NCBI RefSeq assembly: GCF_021603585.1
Contig: NZ_BQHI01000030.1
Location: 1-54,902, forward strand
DNA length: 54,902 nucleotides
Source of the DNA: Pseudomonas sputi
GTDB lineage: Bacteria > Pseudomonadota > Gammaproteobacteria > Pseudomonadales > Pseudomonadaceae
Reading direction: 5' to 3'
Under the pieces are notes generated by a model, which made no database searches, was not told the DNA's origin, and worked only from the letters and a program-made list of their open reading frames with translations. The translations under genes were made by a program, and so were the position numbers. Of this stretch, positions 35,561-44,025 are shown one piece after another. How positions within the stretch are numbered: position 1 is the first letter of the stretch; every line of letters begins with the position of its first letter.

Positions 35561-35608
35561 ACGGCGGCTCAGGGCCCTTCCGACACCGGAAGGGCCCTGA
35601 GCCGCCGT
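35561..35608. repeat. Perfect 21-bp inverted repeat between minE and the rluA-like gene
   Basis: Arms 35561-35581 and 35588-35608 are perfectly complementary around a 6-base loop GACACC. The stem is very G+C-rich and stable. There is no T-tract after it (TTGGCATTTG), so it is an atypical terminator or an mRNA-stabilising hairpin ending minCDE. It lies 26 bases before the next start. Confidence 0.85.
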
Positions 35609-35633
35609 TGGCATTTGTTACGAGGCTGTTTTA

Positions 35634-36269
35634 ATGCCGTTGTCCAACGTCCAAATCATTCATCAGGACGCCGCCGTTCTGGTGGTGAACAAACCGACCC
35701 TGTTGCTCTCCGTCCCCGGCCGGGCCGATGACAACAAGGACTGCCTGATCACCCGCCTGCAGGAAAACGGCTACCCGGAAGCGCGTATCGTCCATCGCCT
35801 GGACTGGGAAACCTCGGGGATCATTCTGCTGGCCCGTGACGCCGACACCCACCGCGAACTGTCGCGCCAGTTTCACGATCGTGAAACAGAGAAAGCCTAC
35901 ACTGCGCTCTGCTGGGGTCAGCCGGAACTGGACAGCGGCAGCATCGACCTGCCCCTGCGCTACGACCCGCCGACCAAACCGCGCCACGTGGTCGATCATG
36001 AACATGGCAAACACGCGCTGACGTTCTGGCGCGTGCTGGAACGTTGCGGCGACTGGTGCCGTGTCGAGCTCACCCCGATCACCGGCCGTTCGCACCAGTT
36101 GCGGGTGCACATGCTGTCAATCGGTCATCCGCTGCTCGGTGACGGACTCTATGCCCACGAGCAAGCCCTGGCTGCCTGGCCGCGTCTGTGCCTGCACGCG
36201 AGCATGCTCAGTTTCACCCACCCGCAGTCCGGCGAACGCTTGCGTTTCGAATGCCCGGCACCGTTTTAA
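35634..36269 (+). CDS. RluA-family pseudouridine synthase
   Basis: A 211-residue enzyme that isomerises uridine to pseudouridine in rRNA or tRNA. The catalytic Asp is in the family motif RIVHRLDWETSGIILLARD (near residues 44-62). The later GRSHQLRVHMLSIGHPLLGD block is also characteristic. There is no N-terminal S4 domain and the protein is short, so it resembles the RluA/YqcB-type short forms; the target base is not assignable. GAGG precedes the ATG. Confidence 0.92.
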   Translation: MPLSNVQIIHQDAAVLVVNKPTLLLSVPGRADDNKDCLITRLQENGYPEARIVHRLDWETSGIILLARDADTHRELSRQFHDRETEKAYTALCWGQPELDSGSIDLPLRYDPPTKPRHVVDHEHGKHALTFWRVLERCGDWCRVELTPITGRSHQLRVHMLSIGHPLLGDGLYAHEQALAAWPRLCLHASMLSFTHPQSGERLRFECPAPF

Positions 36270-36315
36270 GCACTGTCGGACCGACAGCTGCCCGATTTAT
36301 AGGATTTTGTTCCGG

Positions 36316-37416
36316 ATGAGTTGTACCGATTCCCTGGCAACACCCGTCAAGAAGACACGTCATCAATTGCTCTACCTGATTTACGGCAATCAGGATGTCT
36401 ACCGGCGCGAAGCCAAGTTCAGCATCCTGACCGCCCTGTCCCAGGCCAAAAACGGCAAACGCCCGGCGATCAGGATTCTCACTGACCGGCCGCAGGATTA
36501 CGAAGGCTGGCCAGTCGACACCGTGTTGCTCGATGAAGCGACCCTGACTCGCTGGCAGGGACACAACGGCTATCACCATCGGCGCAAGGCCTGCGCGATC
36601 GCCGCCGGCCTGCAACTGGCCGAGAAAACCCTGTTCGTCGACACCGACACGCTGTTCACCAGCCACCCGAACAGCCTGTTCAAATACATCGATGCAAAAC
36701 AGTCGGTGATGGATCGCTTCGAATACGACTGGAAAGACGTCTTCGAACGGCCGGACTATCTGAAGCTCGCTCGCGACCTCAGAGCCCATGGCGTTTGCCC
36801 ACAGAACGGTTTCAAGCTCTACAACAGCGGCCTGTGTGGCGTCACCGACCGCGATTTGGCGCTGTTCGAGGAATCGATCCGCCTGATCGATGAGTGGACG
36901 GCCGGCGGATTCGAGATTCATACCATCGAGCAGATCGCCCTGTCTTACGCAATGCGCGAACGGCCGGTGGTGGAAGCGCGCAAACACGTCTACCACTACT
37001 TCGCGGAAAAACGCTTCTTCCATGCGATGCAGGCGTTTTTCTTCGCTCAGCACGGCGAGAAATTCAGCCAGCGGCTGGTAGACCTGTGCACTGACGTGCC
37101 CCGGGTCAAACCGTTCCCGTCCGCCTGGCAGCGCCTGAAGATCAAGTGGAAATTGCGCAACCAGAGCGGCCCCCTGCGCAAGGTCGGCCGGGACCTGTTG
37201 TACGGCAGCGCCGCGCCGGATCACCCCTACTACAGCGCCTGTCGTCATGAGTGGTGGGAATGCGCCTCACGGGAAATCCTGCGCTGGGACGAAAGCCGGC
37301 AGAAAAAGCTTCTGGAACACGATCGTTGGCCAAAGCAGCTGCCTCGTCCCGACAAGCCTGAAGACGAAAAAGTGATCATGAACTACCTGAAAAAACGCGT
37401 GGCCGCCGCTCGTTGA
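36316..37416 (+). CDS. Glycosyltransferase-like hypothetical protein
   Basis: A 366-residue soluble protein beginning MSCTDSLATPVKK. The central part looks like a nucleotide-sugar transferase (GT-A) fold. LFVDTDTLF (residues 106-114) carries a D-x-D pair (Asp109, Asp111) that in such enzymes binds a metal-nucleotide sugar. NGFKLYNSGLCGV and an acidic helix follow. The C-terminal third (about 270-366) is basic and rich in Trp/His/Arg. I cannot name the family or substrate. The start at 36316 is chosen because homology-like sequence begins there; AGGA lies about 13 bases upstream. No polysaccharide genes are adjacent. Confidence 0.65.
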   Translation: MSCTDSLATPVKKTRHQLLYLIYGNQDVYRREAKFSILTALSQAKNGKRPAIRILTDRPQDYEGWPVDTVLLDEATLTRWQGHNGYHHRRKACAIAAGLQLAEKTLFVDTDTLFTSHPNSLFKYIDAKQSVMDRFEYDWKDVFERPDYLKLARDLRAHGVCPQNGFKLYNSGLCGVTDRDLALFEESIRLIDEWTAGGFEIHTIEQIALSYAMRERPVVEARKHVYHYFAEKRFFHAMQAFFFAQHGEKFSQRLVDLCTDVPRVKPFPSAWQRLKIKWKLRNQSGPLRKVGRDLLYGSAAPDHPYYSACRHEWWECASREILRWDESRQKKLLEHDRWPKQLPRPDKPEDEKVIMNYLKKRVAAAR

Positions 37417-37492
37417 CGCGAGCGGCACATGTCATGTCCCAAGCATCAGGCCGATGCGTTAAACTCCCGCCCATTGCTGTCTGGAGCTTCTT

Positions 37493-38782
37493 ATGCGCGA
37501 AGAGTTGAACCAAGGCCTGATCGACTTCCTCAAGGCCTCCCCTACCCCGTTCCACGCCACCGCCAGCCTTGTTCAACGCCTGGAGGCCGCCGGTTATGTG
37601 CGCCTCGACGAACGCGAAACCTGGCACACCGAAGCCAATGGTCGTTACTACGTGACCCGTAACGACTCCTCGATTGTCGCGATCAAGATGGGCCGCAACT
37701 CGCCGCTGCACGACGGCATCCGCCTGGTCGGCGCCCACACCGACAGCCCGTGCCTGCGGGTCAAGCCACAACCTGAATTACAGCGCCAGGGCTTCTGGCA
37801 GCTCGGCGTCGAAGTCTATGGCGGCGCACTGCTGGCGCCATGGTTCGACCGCGACCTGTCGCTGGCCGGCCGCGTCACCTTCCGCCGTGATGGCAAGGTC
37901 GAGAGCCAGTTGATCGACTTCAAGGCCCCGATCGCGATCATTCCCAACCTCGCGATCCACCTCAATCGTGAAGCAAACCAAGGCTGGGCGATCAATGCCC
38001 AGACCGAACTGCCGCCGATTCTCGCGCAGTTCGCCGGTGACGAGCGCGTGGACTTTCGCGCGGTGCTTACCGATCAACTGGCCCGCGAACACGGCCTCAA
38101 CGCCGACGTGGTGCTGGATTACGAGCTGAGCTTCTACGACACCCAGAGCGCTGCGGTCATCGGTCTGCATGGCGACTTCATCGCCGGTGCGCGCCTGGAC
38201 AACCTGCTGTCGTGCTACGCCGGCCTGCAGGCCCTGCTGACCGCCGACACCGAAGAAACCTGCGTGCTGGTGTGCAATGACCACGAAGAAGTCGGCTCCT
38301 GCTCGGCCTGCGGCGCCGACGGCCCGATGCTGGAACAGACCCTGCGGCGTCTGCTGCCGGAAGGTGACGAGTTCGTACGCACCATCCAGAAATCCTTGCT
38401 GGTCTCGGCCGACAACGCCCACGGCGTGCACCCGAACTACGCCGAGAAGCACGACGCCAACCACGGCCCGAAACTCAACGCCGGCCCGGTGATCAAGGTC
38501 AACAGCAACCAGCGCTACGCCACCAACAGCGAAACCGCGGGCTTCTTCCGTCATCTGTGCATGGCCGAAGAAGTGCCGGTGCAGAGCTTCGTGGTGCGCA
38601 GCGACATGGGCTGCGGTTCGACCATCGGCCCGATCACTGCCAGCCATCTGGGCGTGCGCACCGTCGACATCGGCCTGCCGACGTTCGCCATGCACTCGAT
38701 CCGCGAACTGTGCGGCAGCCACGACCTGGCTCACCTGGTCAAAGTGCTGAGCGCGTTCTACGCCAGTCGCGAATTGCCGTAG
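37493..38782 (+). CDS. apeB: M18-family aminopeptidase
   Basis: A 429-residue dinuclear zinc aminopeptidase of the aspartyl-aminopeptidase group. It probably trims N-terminal acidic or neutral residues from peptides in the cytosol. The zinc ligands are visible: [13 protein letters not shown] (first His-Asp), [28 protein letters not shown] (Glu-Glu) and the terminal [11 protein letters not shown] (His). Length is normal for M18. GGAG precedes the ATG. Confidence 0.93.
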   Translation: MREELNQGLIDFLKASPTPFHATASLVQRLEAAGYVRLDERETWHTEANGRYYVTRNDSSIVAIKMGRNSPLHDGIRLVGAHTDSPCLRVKPQPELQRQGFWQLGVEVYGGALLAPWFDRDLSLAGRVTFRRDGKVESQLIDFKAPIAIIPNLAIHLNREANQGWAINAQTELPPILAQFAGDERVDFRAVLTDQLAREHGLNADVVLDYELSFYDTQSAAVIGLHGDFIAGARLDNLLSCYAGLQALLTADTEETCVLVCNDHEEVGSCSACGADGPMLEQTLRRLLPEGDEFVRTIQKSLLVSADNAHGVHPNYAEKHDANHGPKLNAGPVIKVNSNQRYATNSETAGFFRHLCMAEEVPVQSFVVRSDMGCGSTIGPITASHLGVRTVDIGLPTFAMHSIRELCGSHDLAHLVKVLSAFYASRELP

Positions 38783-38914
38783 GACACCGCCAGGATCGCA
38801 GCGTTGAGCTGCGATCCTCGGGCCTGTAGAACCGCCTCATTTCTGATACACATCAGCACCGTCCAGCGAAAACCCACCTAGACTTAAAACATTCTCTTCG
38901 ACAAGGCTGTCGCC

Positions 38915-39091
38915 ATGATCTCGATGTCTGCGTTCCACTCCATGCTCATTCCCATCCTGAGTGGAATGATTCTGCTGGCCATCGGCTTCAACTTCCGTGA
39001 CAAGAATGCCGGCGTGTTCGCCATGTGGATCGGCATGCTGATGATCCTGGCCACCGTGGTCTACAAGATCCTCGCCAAACTCAACGAATAA
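38915..39091 (+). CDS. 58-residue two-helix membrane protein
   Basis: A small open frame of 58 residues: MISMSAFHSM, a first hydrophobic helix (LIPILSGMILLAIGF), a charged turn NFRDKNAG, a second helix (VFAMWIGMLMILATVVYKIL) and the tail AKLNE. AAGG lies upstream of the ATG. It sits in its own gap between the aminopeptidase and the MscS channel, on the same strand as both. Helix distribution, start context and codon use look genuine. Function unknown; it could modulate a membrane protein. Confidence 0.65.
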   Translation: MISMSAFHSMLIPILSGMILLAIGFNFRDKNAGVFAMWIGMLMILATVVYKILAKLNE

Positions 39092-39167
39092 ATCCGCGCC
39101 CGGCTCGCATTGAATCCGGCGGGCTCGTACACTCGCCCGATCCGCCCCTTGCGAGGTTGACCGCCTA

Positions 39168-41327
39168 GTGTTTGCTCGTCTTTTTGCCCTGCCCTGTCTT
39201 CTTCTCGTCTGCCTGATGACATTGATGTCGCCGGCACCTGCCGATGCCGCCGGCCTGCCGGGAATGCTCACGGGCGCCGGCAAGGCTCAGCCTGAAGCTC
39301 AGGAACCGCTCGGACAATCACTGGACGAAGTCATCAAGTCCCTGGAAAACGACAAGCAACGCGCCCAGTTGCTGACCGACCTGAAAAAACTGCGCGACGC
39401 CACGAAAAAAGCCCAGGCCACCCCGGAAGAAGGCGTGCTGGGACTGATCGGCGGCACCCTCTCCACCTTCGAAAAACAGTTCACCGGCGCCGACAGCCCA
39501 CTCAATCGCTGGTCTGCCGAATTCGACATGGCCAAGGACGAGCTCAAAGGCCTGATGTTGCCGGCCAGCGAATGGCTGCCGATCATCTTCGCCTTCGCCG
39601 TGATCCTCGCCGTCTGGAGCCTGCTCGCCGCCGCGCTGATCTGGCTGGGTCATCGGGTACGCATGCGCTTCGGTCTGACTGAAGAACTGCCGCAACATCC
39701 CCGAGCCCTCGACATGCTGCGCTTTGCCCTGCGCAAGCTCGGGCCGTGGATGATCGCCCTGGTCATCACGGTGTACATGAGTTACGCGCTGCCCTCATCG
39801 CTGGGCAAAAGCCTGGCCATGGTGCTGGCCTACGCGCTGGTGGTCGGCACCTGCTTCTCGGCCATCTGCGTGATCGCCTTTTCCGTACTCGACGGCCCGC
39901 ACCGCCACCGGGCGCTGTATATCCTGCGTCACCAGGCCTTCCGCCCGCTGTGGCTGATCGGCAGCTTCGCTGCATTCGGAGAAGCCTTGAACGATCCGCG
40001 CCTGGTGGCCGGCCTCGGCGTACATCTGGCCCACACCGCCGCCACCGTCGCCAATGTCCTCGCGGCGCTGTCGACCGGCCTGTTCATCCTGCGCTTCCGC
40101 CGGCCCATCGCCCACCTGATCCGCAACCAGCCACTGTCGCGCCGCCTGACCCGTCGCGCCCTCAGCGACACCATCGAAATCCTCGGCACCTTCTGGTACG
40201 TCCCGGCGCTGGTGCTGGTGGGCATTTCGCTGTTCGCCACCTTCGTCTCCGCCGGCGACACCAGCACCGCCCTGCGCCAGTCGCTGATCTGCACCGTGCT
40301 GCTGGTGTTGTGCATGGTCATCAACGGCCTCGTCCGCCGTCACGCCCTCAAACCCCAACGCGGGCCGAAGCGCCACGCGCTGTATTCCGAGCGTCTGAAA
40401 AGCTTCTTCTACACCCTCGCCCATTTGCTGGTGTGGCTGGCCTTCATCGAACTCGGCCTGCGGGTCTGGGGCATGTCGCTGATCGGCTTCACCGAAGGCG
40501 AAGGCCACGATGTCAGCGTCAAACTGTTCAGTCTGATCGGCACGCTGATCTTCGCCTGGCTGATCTGGATCCTCAGCGACACCGCCGTGCACCACGCCCT
40601 CACCCGCTCACGCAAAGGCCTGGCCAACGCCCGCGCACAAACCATGATGCCGCTGATCCGCAACGTGCTGTTCGTGGCGATCTTCATCATCGCCCTGATC
40701 GTCGCCCTGGCGAACATGGGCATGAACGTCACGCCGTTGCTGGCCGGTGCCGGCGTGATCGGTCTGGCGATCGGCTTCGGCGCCCAGTCACTGGTGGCCG
40801 ACCTGATCACCGGCCTGTTCATCATCATCGAAGACTCCCTGGCCATCGACGACTACGTCGACGTCGGCGGCCACCTCGGCACCGTCGAAGGCCTGACCAT
40901 CCGCACCGTACGCCTGCGGGACATCGACGGTATCGTCCACACCATCCCGTTCAGCGAAATCAAAAGCATCAAGAACTACTCCCGCGAATTCGGCTACGCG
41001 ATCTTCCGTGTGGCCGTGCCGTTCAACATGAGCATCGACGAAGCCATCAAACTGATGCGCGACGTCGGCCAGAAAATGCGCACCGACCCGCTGCAACGGC
41101 GCAATATCTGGTCACCCCTGGAATTTCAGGGCGTGGAAAGCTTTGAATCCGGCAACGCGATATTGCGCGCCCGGTTCAAGACCGCACCGATCAAACAATG
41201 GGAAGTTTCACGAGCGTTCAACCTGTCGCTGAAACGGCATCTGGACGAGGCCGGACTGGACTTGGCGACGCCAAGGATGAATGTGCAAGTAATAACCGCA
41301 GGCGCTGGCGGCCAAACTCAGGAATAG
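39168..41327 (+). CDS. Large MscS-family mechanosensitive ion channel
   Basis: A 719-residue inner-membrane channel that opens under membrane tension to release solutes in hypo-osmotic shock. A signal-peptide-like N-terminus ends near residue 26 (PAPADA). A periplasmic helical region follows to about 135. Many hydrophobic helices run from about 140 to 500, and the MscS core pore region is near 515-560 (GAGVIGLAIGFGAQSLVADL). The cytoplasmic MscS beta-domain follows (DDYVDVGGHLGTVEGLTIRTVRLRD). It resembles the YbiO/large MscS group. The start is GTG at 39168 with GAGG upstream. Confidence 0.92.
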   Translation: MFARLFALPCLLLVCLMTLMSPAPADAAGLPGMLTGAGKAQPEAQEPLGQSLDEVIKSLENDKQRAQLLTDLKKLRDATKKAQATPEEGVLGLIGGTLSTFEKQFTGADSPLNRWSAEFDMAKDELKGLMLPASEWLPIIFAFAVILAVWSLLAAALIWLGHRVRMRFGLTEELPQHPRALDMLRFALRKLGPWMIALVITVYMSYALPSSLGKSLAMVLAYALVVGTCFSAICVIAFSVLDGPHRHRALYILRHQAFRPLWLIGSFAAFGEALNDPRLVAGLGVHLAHTAATVANVLAALSTGLFILRFRRPIAHLIRNQPLSRRLTRRALSDTIEILGTFWYVPALVLVGISLFATFVSAGDTSTALRQSLICTVLLVLCMVINGLVRRHALKPQRGPKRHALYSERLKSFFYTLAHLLVWLAFIELGLRVWGMSLIGFTEGEGHDVSVKLFSLIGTLIFAWLIWILSDTAVHHALTRSRKGLANARAQTMMPLIRNVLFVAIFIIALIVALANMGMNVTPLLAGAGVIGLAIGFGAQSLVADLITGLFIIIEDSLAIDDYVDVGGHLGTVEGLTIRTVRLRDIDGIVHTIPFSEIKSIKNYSREFGYAIFRVAVPFNMSIDEAIKLMRDVGQKMRTDPLQRRNIWSPLEFQGVESFESGNAILRARFKTAPIKQWEVSRAFNLSLKRHLDEAGLDLATPRMNVQVITAGAGGQTQE

Positions 41328-41333
41328 CCCAGC

Positions 41334-41365
41334 CTCACCACTCACCACTCACCACTCACCACTCA
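41334..41365. repeat. Heptamer tandem repeat (CTCACCA) x4.6
   Basis: Four perfect copies of CTCACCA (41334-41361) plus CTCA, starting eight bases after the MscS stop codon. It is non-coding and purely tandem. Confidence 0.95.
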
Positions 41366-41374
41366 AAACGATGA

Positions 41375-41660
41375 GCGTTAGCTCGAGTACCGCTTTTGAC
41401 GTGCCGGCCCCATCGGAAGGCTGAGTGGAGGGATTTATCCGGGGGTGGGAGCGCAGCGACCGTGCGGCGAAGCCGCATGCATCGAGAGGAGGTGCAGCGA
41501 AGCAAACCGTAGGCGATGCCCCCGGATGAATCCCGGAACGAAGGAACACCGAGCCTCAGCGAGGTGCCGAACGCCGGGGCCAAGCGTTTTGCTTACTTTT
41601 GGGCGTCTGCAAAAGTGAGTCGCTGTAAAAGCGAAACCGCCAGCCGCAACCCCCGAAGCA
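41375..41660. repeat. Dispersed Pseudomonas intergenic repeat block
   Basis: A G+C-rich block that includes stretches such as GGGGGTGGGAGCGCAGCGAC, GAGAGGAGGTGCAGCGAAGC and CCCGGATGAATCCCGG. I recognise this wording from many Pseudomonas intergenic regions where it is repeated around the genome and often mis-called as small genes. Its extent here is approximate. Its function is unknown. Confidence 0.6.
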
Positions 41661-41714
41661 ACGGATATTCACCCAAAACAACCCAAAACCTGGTCGGCCC
41701 AGAGGCCGCCAAGG

Positions 41715-42428
41715 TCAAACAACATCAACACCGACGTGAATCGCATCATGCCGCCAAAACTCCAGATCACAATCAATCAACCGCCCAAACTGATCATAAT
41801 TAACCCGAGCAATCCTCAACCCCGGACTCCCCACCGACACCCGTAAAGCCGCCGCCGCATCGACCGACAAAGACGTCGGCACAATCTCGAACCGCACCCG
41901 CCCATAGTGCAAATCGTAATGCCGCGCATACAGCTCGGTAATCGACTGATTCAAATCAAACTCCAGAATCCCCGGGAAGTACTGCGGATTCAGATAATGC
42001 TCCACATACAACACCAGCCGCCCATCGATCCGCCGCGACCGGCAAATCTGAATCACGCTCGACAGCGCCGGCAACTGCAACCACGCACAGACCGCCGCTG
42101 AAGCCGGCTGCAACCGCGCCGAAATCACCTCGGTCGACGGCACCCGCCCCTGCGCGCTGACCATCGCGTGAAAGTGACTGCGCTGCATCAGGTTGTAGGC
42201 CAGACGCGGCGGCGACACGAACCAGCCCCGACGCTCCTCGCGATAAATCTGCCCCTGCGCCTCCAACTGCAACAAGGCTTCCCGTACCGTAATCCGCGTC
42301 GTGCCGAACAGCTCACTGAGCTTGCGCTCGGCCGGCAACTTGCTCCCCGCCGCCAGCAACCCATGGTCGAGTTGCTCCTGGAGGATCTGGCCAATGGCTG
42401 TCACCGCTTTTGTTGCCTCATCGCGCAT
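41715..42428 (-). CDS. GntR/HutC-family regulator (UTRA domain)
   Basis: A 237-residue repressor-type protein. The N-terminal winged helix (about residues 15-75: GSKLPAERKLSELFGTTRITVREALLQLE) is followed by a UTRA ligand-binding domain (about 90-235: FHAMVSAQGRVPSTEV, ICRSRRIDGRLVLYVEHYL, NYDQFGRLIDCDLEFW). HutC/UTRA regulators bind dyads such as GTCTAGAC. A CTGGACTAGACCAG site lies 14 bases before its start codon (autoregulation). ATG at 42428 is preferred over the TTG codon before it; AGGT lies upstream. It is divergent from the ABC operon it most likely controls. Confidence 0.9.
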   Translation of the reverse strand: MRDEATKAVTAIGQILQEQLDHGLLAAGSKLPAERKLSELFGTTRITVREALLQLEAQGQIYREERRGWFVSPPRLAYNLMQRSHFHAMVSAQGRVPSTEVISARLQPASAAVCAWLQLPALSSVIQICRSRRIDGRLVLYVEHYLNPQYFPGILEFDLNQSITELYARHYDLHYGRVRFEIVPTSLSVDAAAALRVSVGSPGLRIARVNYDQFGRLIDCDLEFWRHDAIHVGVDVV

Positions 42429-42441
42429 CAACGTTACCTAT

Positions 42442-42455
42442 CTGGACTAGACCAG
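42442..42455. promoter_or_regulatory. HutC/PhnR-like operator before the GntR gene
   Basis: CTGGACTAGACCAG: near-perfect dyad with the GTnTAnAC-type core of HutC-subfamily sites. It is 14-27 bases upstream of the regulator's start codon, so binding would block its own transcription. Confidence 0.6.
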
Positions 42456-42523
42456 CACTGTTTCGGGGCAAAACCGCACGGTTATTTCGCCGTTCGATCA
42501 CGTTGCAAGCCTAGGCAGTGCAG

Positions 42524-42541
42524 ATGACCGAGAGATGACAA
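42524..42541 (-). promoter_or_regulatory. Candidate Pho box facing the GntR gene
   Basis: On the minus strand: TTGTCAT-CTCT-CGGTCAT, which differs from CTGTCAT-N4-CTGTCAT at two of fourteen positions with exact spacing. A TAGGCT hexamer lies 10 bases downstream as a weak -10. PhoB would replace the -35 element. Confidence 0.45.
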
Positions 42542-42673
42542 AACTACCGAACGGTCGTCCTGACAACTTGCAATACATCGGCCAAGTCCCTTGCCCACCG
42601 GGACTTGGCGGGTGGTCTACGCTTACCGGGCAGCCGTCGATACCGGAGGAATAAAACGCGGATCGGACATCTG

Positions 42674-42691
42674 CCGACATCAAAGTGTCAT
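42674..42691 (+). promoter_or_regulatory. Candidate Pho box facing the ABC operon
   Basis: CCGACAT-CAAA-GTGTCAT matches the Pho-box half-sites with three mismatches in fourteen and an A-rich spacer. TACATT (42702-42707) follows exactly 10 bases later, the spacing seen in PhoB-dependent promoters. The GntR-type site at 42722 would then fall at about +9 to +20. Confidence 0.5.
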
Positions 42692-42721
42692 CCAGCCCCC
42701 CTACATTGGCTCAGGTATTGC

Positions 42722-42733
42722 TGACCTAGACCA
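42722..42733. promoter_or_regulatory. HutC/PhnR-like operator before the ABC operon
   Basis: TGACCTAGACCA shares the CTAGACCA half with the autoregulatory site at 42442. It is 46 bases before the binding-protein start codon, overlapping the expected start of transcription. Confidence 0.5.
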
Positions 42734-42779
42734 ACACAAACCGCAATCGCAGCGTTGAACACGACCAAGGAGCTTCGGA

Positions 42780-43844
42780 ATGAAACAGCTTTTCCTGGCA
42801 ACACTGTTAGGCTCGACCATTGCCATGTGCACCGCCGCCATGGCGGCTGACGATCTGAAAACCCTCGAAGCCGCTGCGAAAGCGGAAGGCGCCGTCAACA
42901 GCGTCGGCATGCCCGATGACTGGGCCAACTGGAAAGGCACCTGGGAAGACCTGGCCAGGAAATACGGCCTCAAACACATCGACACCGACATGAGCTCGGC
43001 CCAGGAAATCGCCAAGTTCGCCGCTGAAAAAGACAACGCCACCGCCGACATCGGCGACGTCGGTGCGGCCTTCGGCCCGATCGCGGTCAAGCAAGGCGTG
43101 GTGCAACCGTACAAGCCAAGCACCTGGGACCAGGTGCCGGACTGGGCCAAGGACAAGGACGGCAACTGGGCGCTGGCCTACACCGGCACCATCGCCTTCA
43201 TCGTCAACAAGAAGCTGCTGCACGGCTCCGAAGTGCCGACCAAATGGGCTGACCTCAAGGGCGGTAAATACAAGGTCTCGATCGGTGATGTGAGCACTGC
43301 CGCACAAGCTGCCAACGGCGTACTCGCCGCAGCACTGGCCAACGGCGGCGACGAGAGAAACATCCAGCCGGCCCTGCTGCTGTTCGCAGACATCGCCAAG
43401 CAGGGGCGCCTGTCGATGGCCAACCCGACCATCGCCACCATGGAAAAAGGCGAGATCGAAGTCGGCGTGGTCTGGGACTTCAACGGTCTGAGCTACAAGG
43501 CCAAGATGGCCAACCCGGATGATTACGTGGTGCTGATCCCGTCCGACGGCTCGGTGATTTCCGGCTACACCACCATCATCAACAAATACGCGAAGAACCC
43601 GAACGCCGCCAAGCTGACCCGCGAATACATCTTCAGCGACGCCGGCCAGACCAACCTCGCCCGCGGCAACGCTCGCCCGATTCGCGCCGAGCACCTGCAA
43701 CTGCCGGAAGACGTGAAAGCCAAACTGCTGCCGAACGAGCAGTACAAGAAAGTTACGCCGATCAAGGATGCCGATGCGTGGGAGAAAACCTCCAAGGCCC
43801 TGCCGCAGAAGTGGAACGAAGAAGTCATCGTCGAGATGAAGTAA
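42780..43844 (+). CDS. ABC transporter periplasmic binding protein
   Basis: A 354-residue secreted protein with a clear signal peptide (MKQLFLATLLGSTIAMCTAAMA, cleavage after residue 22). The mature protein has the PotD/FutA-type two-lobed fold (DIGDVGAAFGPIAVKQGVV, YTGTIAFIVNKKLLHG, EVGVVWDFNGLSYKAKM). AAGGAG precedes the ATG. It is separated from the next gene by an REP pair. The ligand is not known; the phosphodiesterase in the operon and the Pho-box-like sites suggest a phosphorus compound. Confidence 0.9.
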   Translation: MKQLFLATLLGSTIAMCTAAMAADDLKTLEAAAKAEGAVNSVGMPDDWANWKGTWEDLARKYGLKHIDTDMSSAQEIAKFAAEKDNATADIGDVGAAFGPIAVKQGVVQPYKPSTWDQVPDWAKDKDGNWALAYTGTIAFIVNKKLLHGSEVPTKWADLKGGKYKVSIGDVSTAAQAANGVLAAALANGGDERNIQPALLLFADIAKQGRLSMANPTIATMEKGEIEVGVVWDFNGLSYKAKMANPDDYVVLIPSDGSVISGYTTIINKYAKNPNAAKLTREYIFSDAGQTNLARGNARPIRAEHLQLPEDVKAKLLPNEQYKKVTPIKDADAWEKTSKALPQKWNEEVIVEMK

Positions 43845-43884
43845 GGCAACAGCTCACCCTTTTGTGATCTGCTGAAGATCCAAA

Positions 43885-43973
43885 TGTGGGGGCGGGCTTG
43901 CTCGCGAATGCGGTGGATCAGTCAAAAAATTATCGACTGACACTCCGCTTTCGCGAGCAAGCCCGCTCCCACA
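43885..43973. repeat. REP pair (REPIN) inside the ABC operon
   Basis: Arms 43885-43908 and 43950-43973 are inverted with one mismatch in 24 and enclose about 40 bases. The REP core is shared with 31214-31297. It lies between the binding-protein and phosphodiesterase genes, where it may stabilise the upstream mRNA and raise binding-protein levels. Confidence 0.88.
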
Positions 43974-44025
43974 GGGGGATCCGGGTTGAACCTGAAATTT
44001 TCTGTTTCGCGGAGTTTTTGCCCCT

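Larger units (their letters stand above)
41328..41714. other. Repeat-rich gene-free region after the MscS gene
   Basis: About 390 bases without a convincing gene. It contains a heptamer tandem repeat and then a long block resembling a dispersed Pseudomonas repeat. Reverse-strand frames here (around 41349-41583) are short, low in hydrophobic patterning and look like repeat-borne pseudo-ORFs. Confidence 0.6.
42429..42779. other. Divergent control region with Pho-box-like and GntR sites
   Basis: A 350-base region between the GntR gene and the binding-protein gene. It holds two dyads of the HutC type (42442-42455, 42722-42733) and two Pho-box-like direct repeats (42524-42541 leftward, 42674-42691 rightward), each facing its nearest gene. 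Confidence 0.6.

Noticed and set aside
41334-41365. CRISPR-like short repeat array
   Set aside because: Seven-base units directly adjoining without spacers; no cas genes nearby.
41349-41583. Small leftward genes in the repeat block after MscS
   Set aside because: They lie wholly in a dispersed-repeat-like sequence, lack a good start and look like the pseudo-ORFs often mis-called in this repeat.
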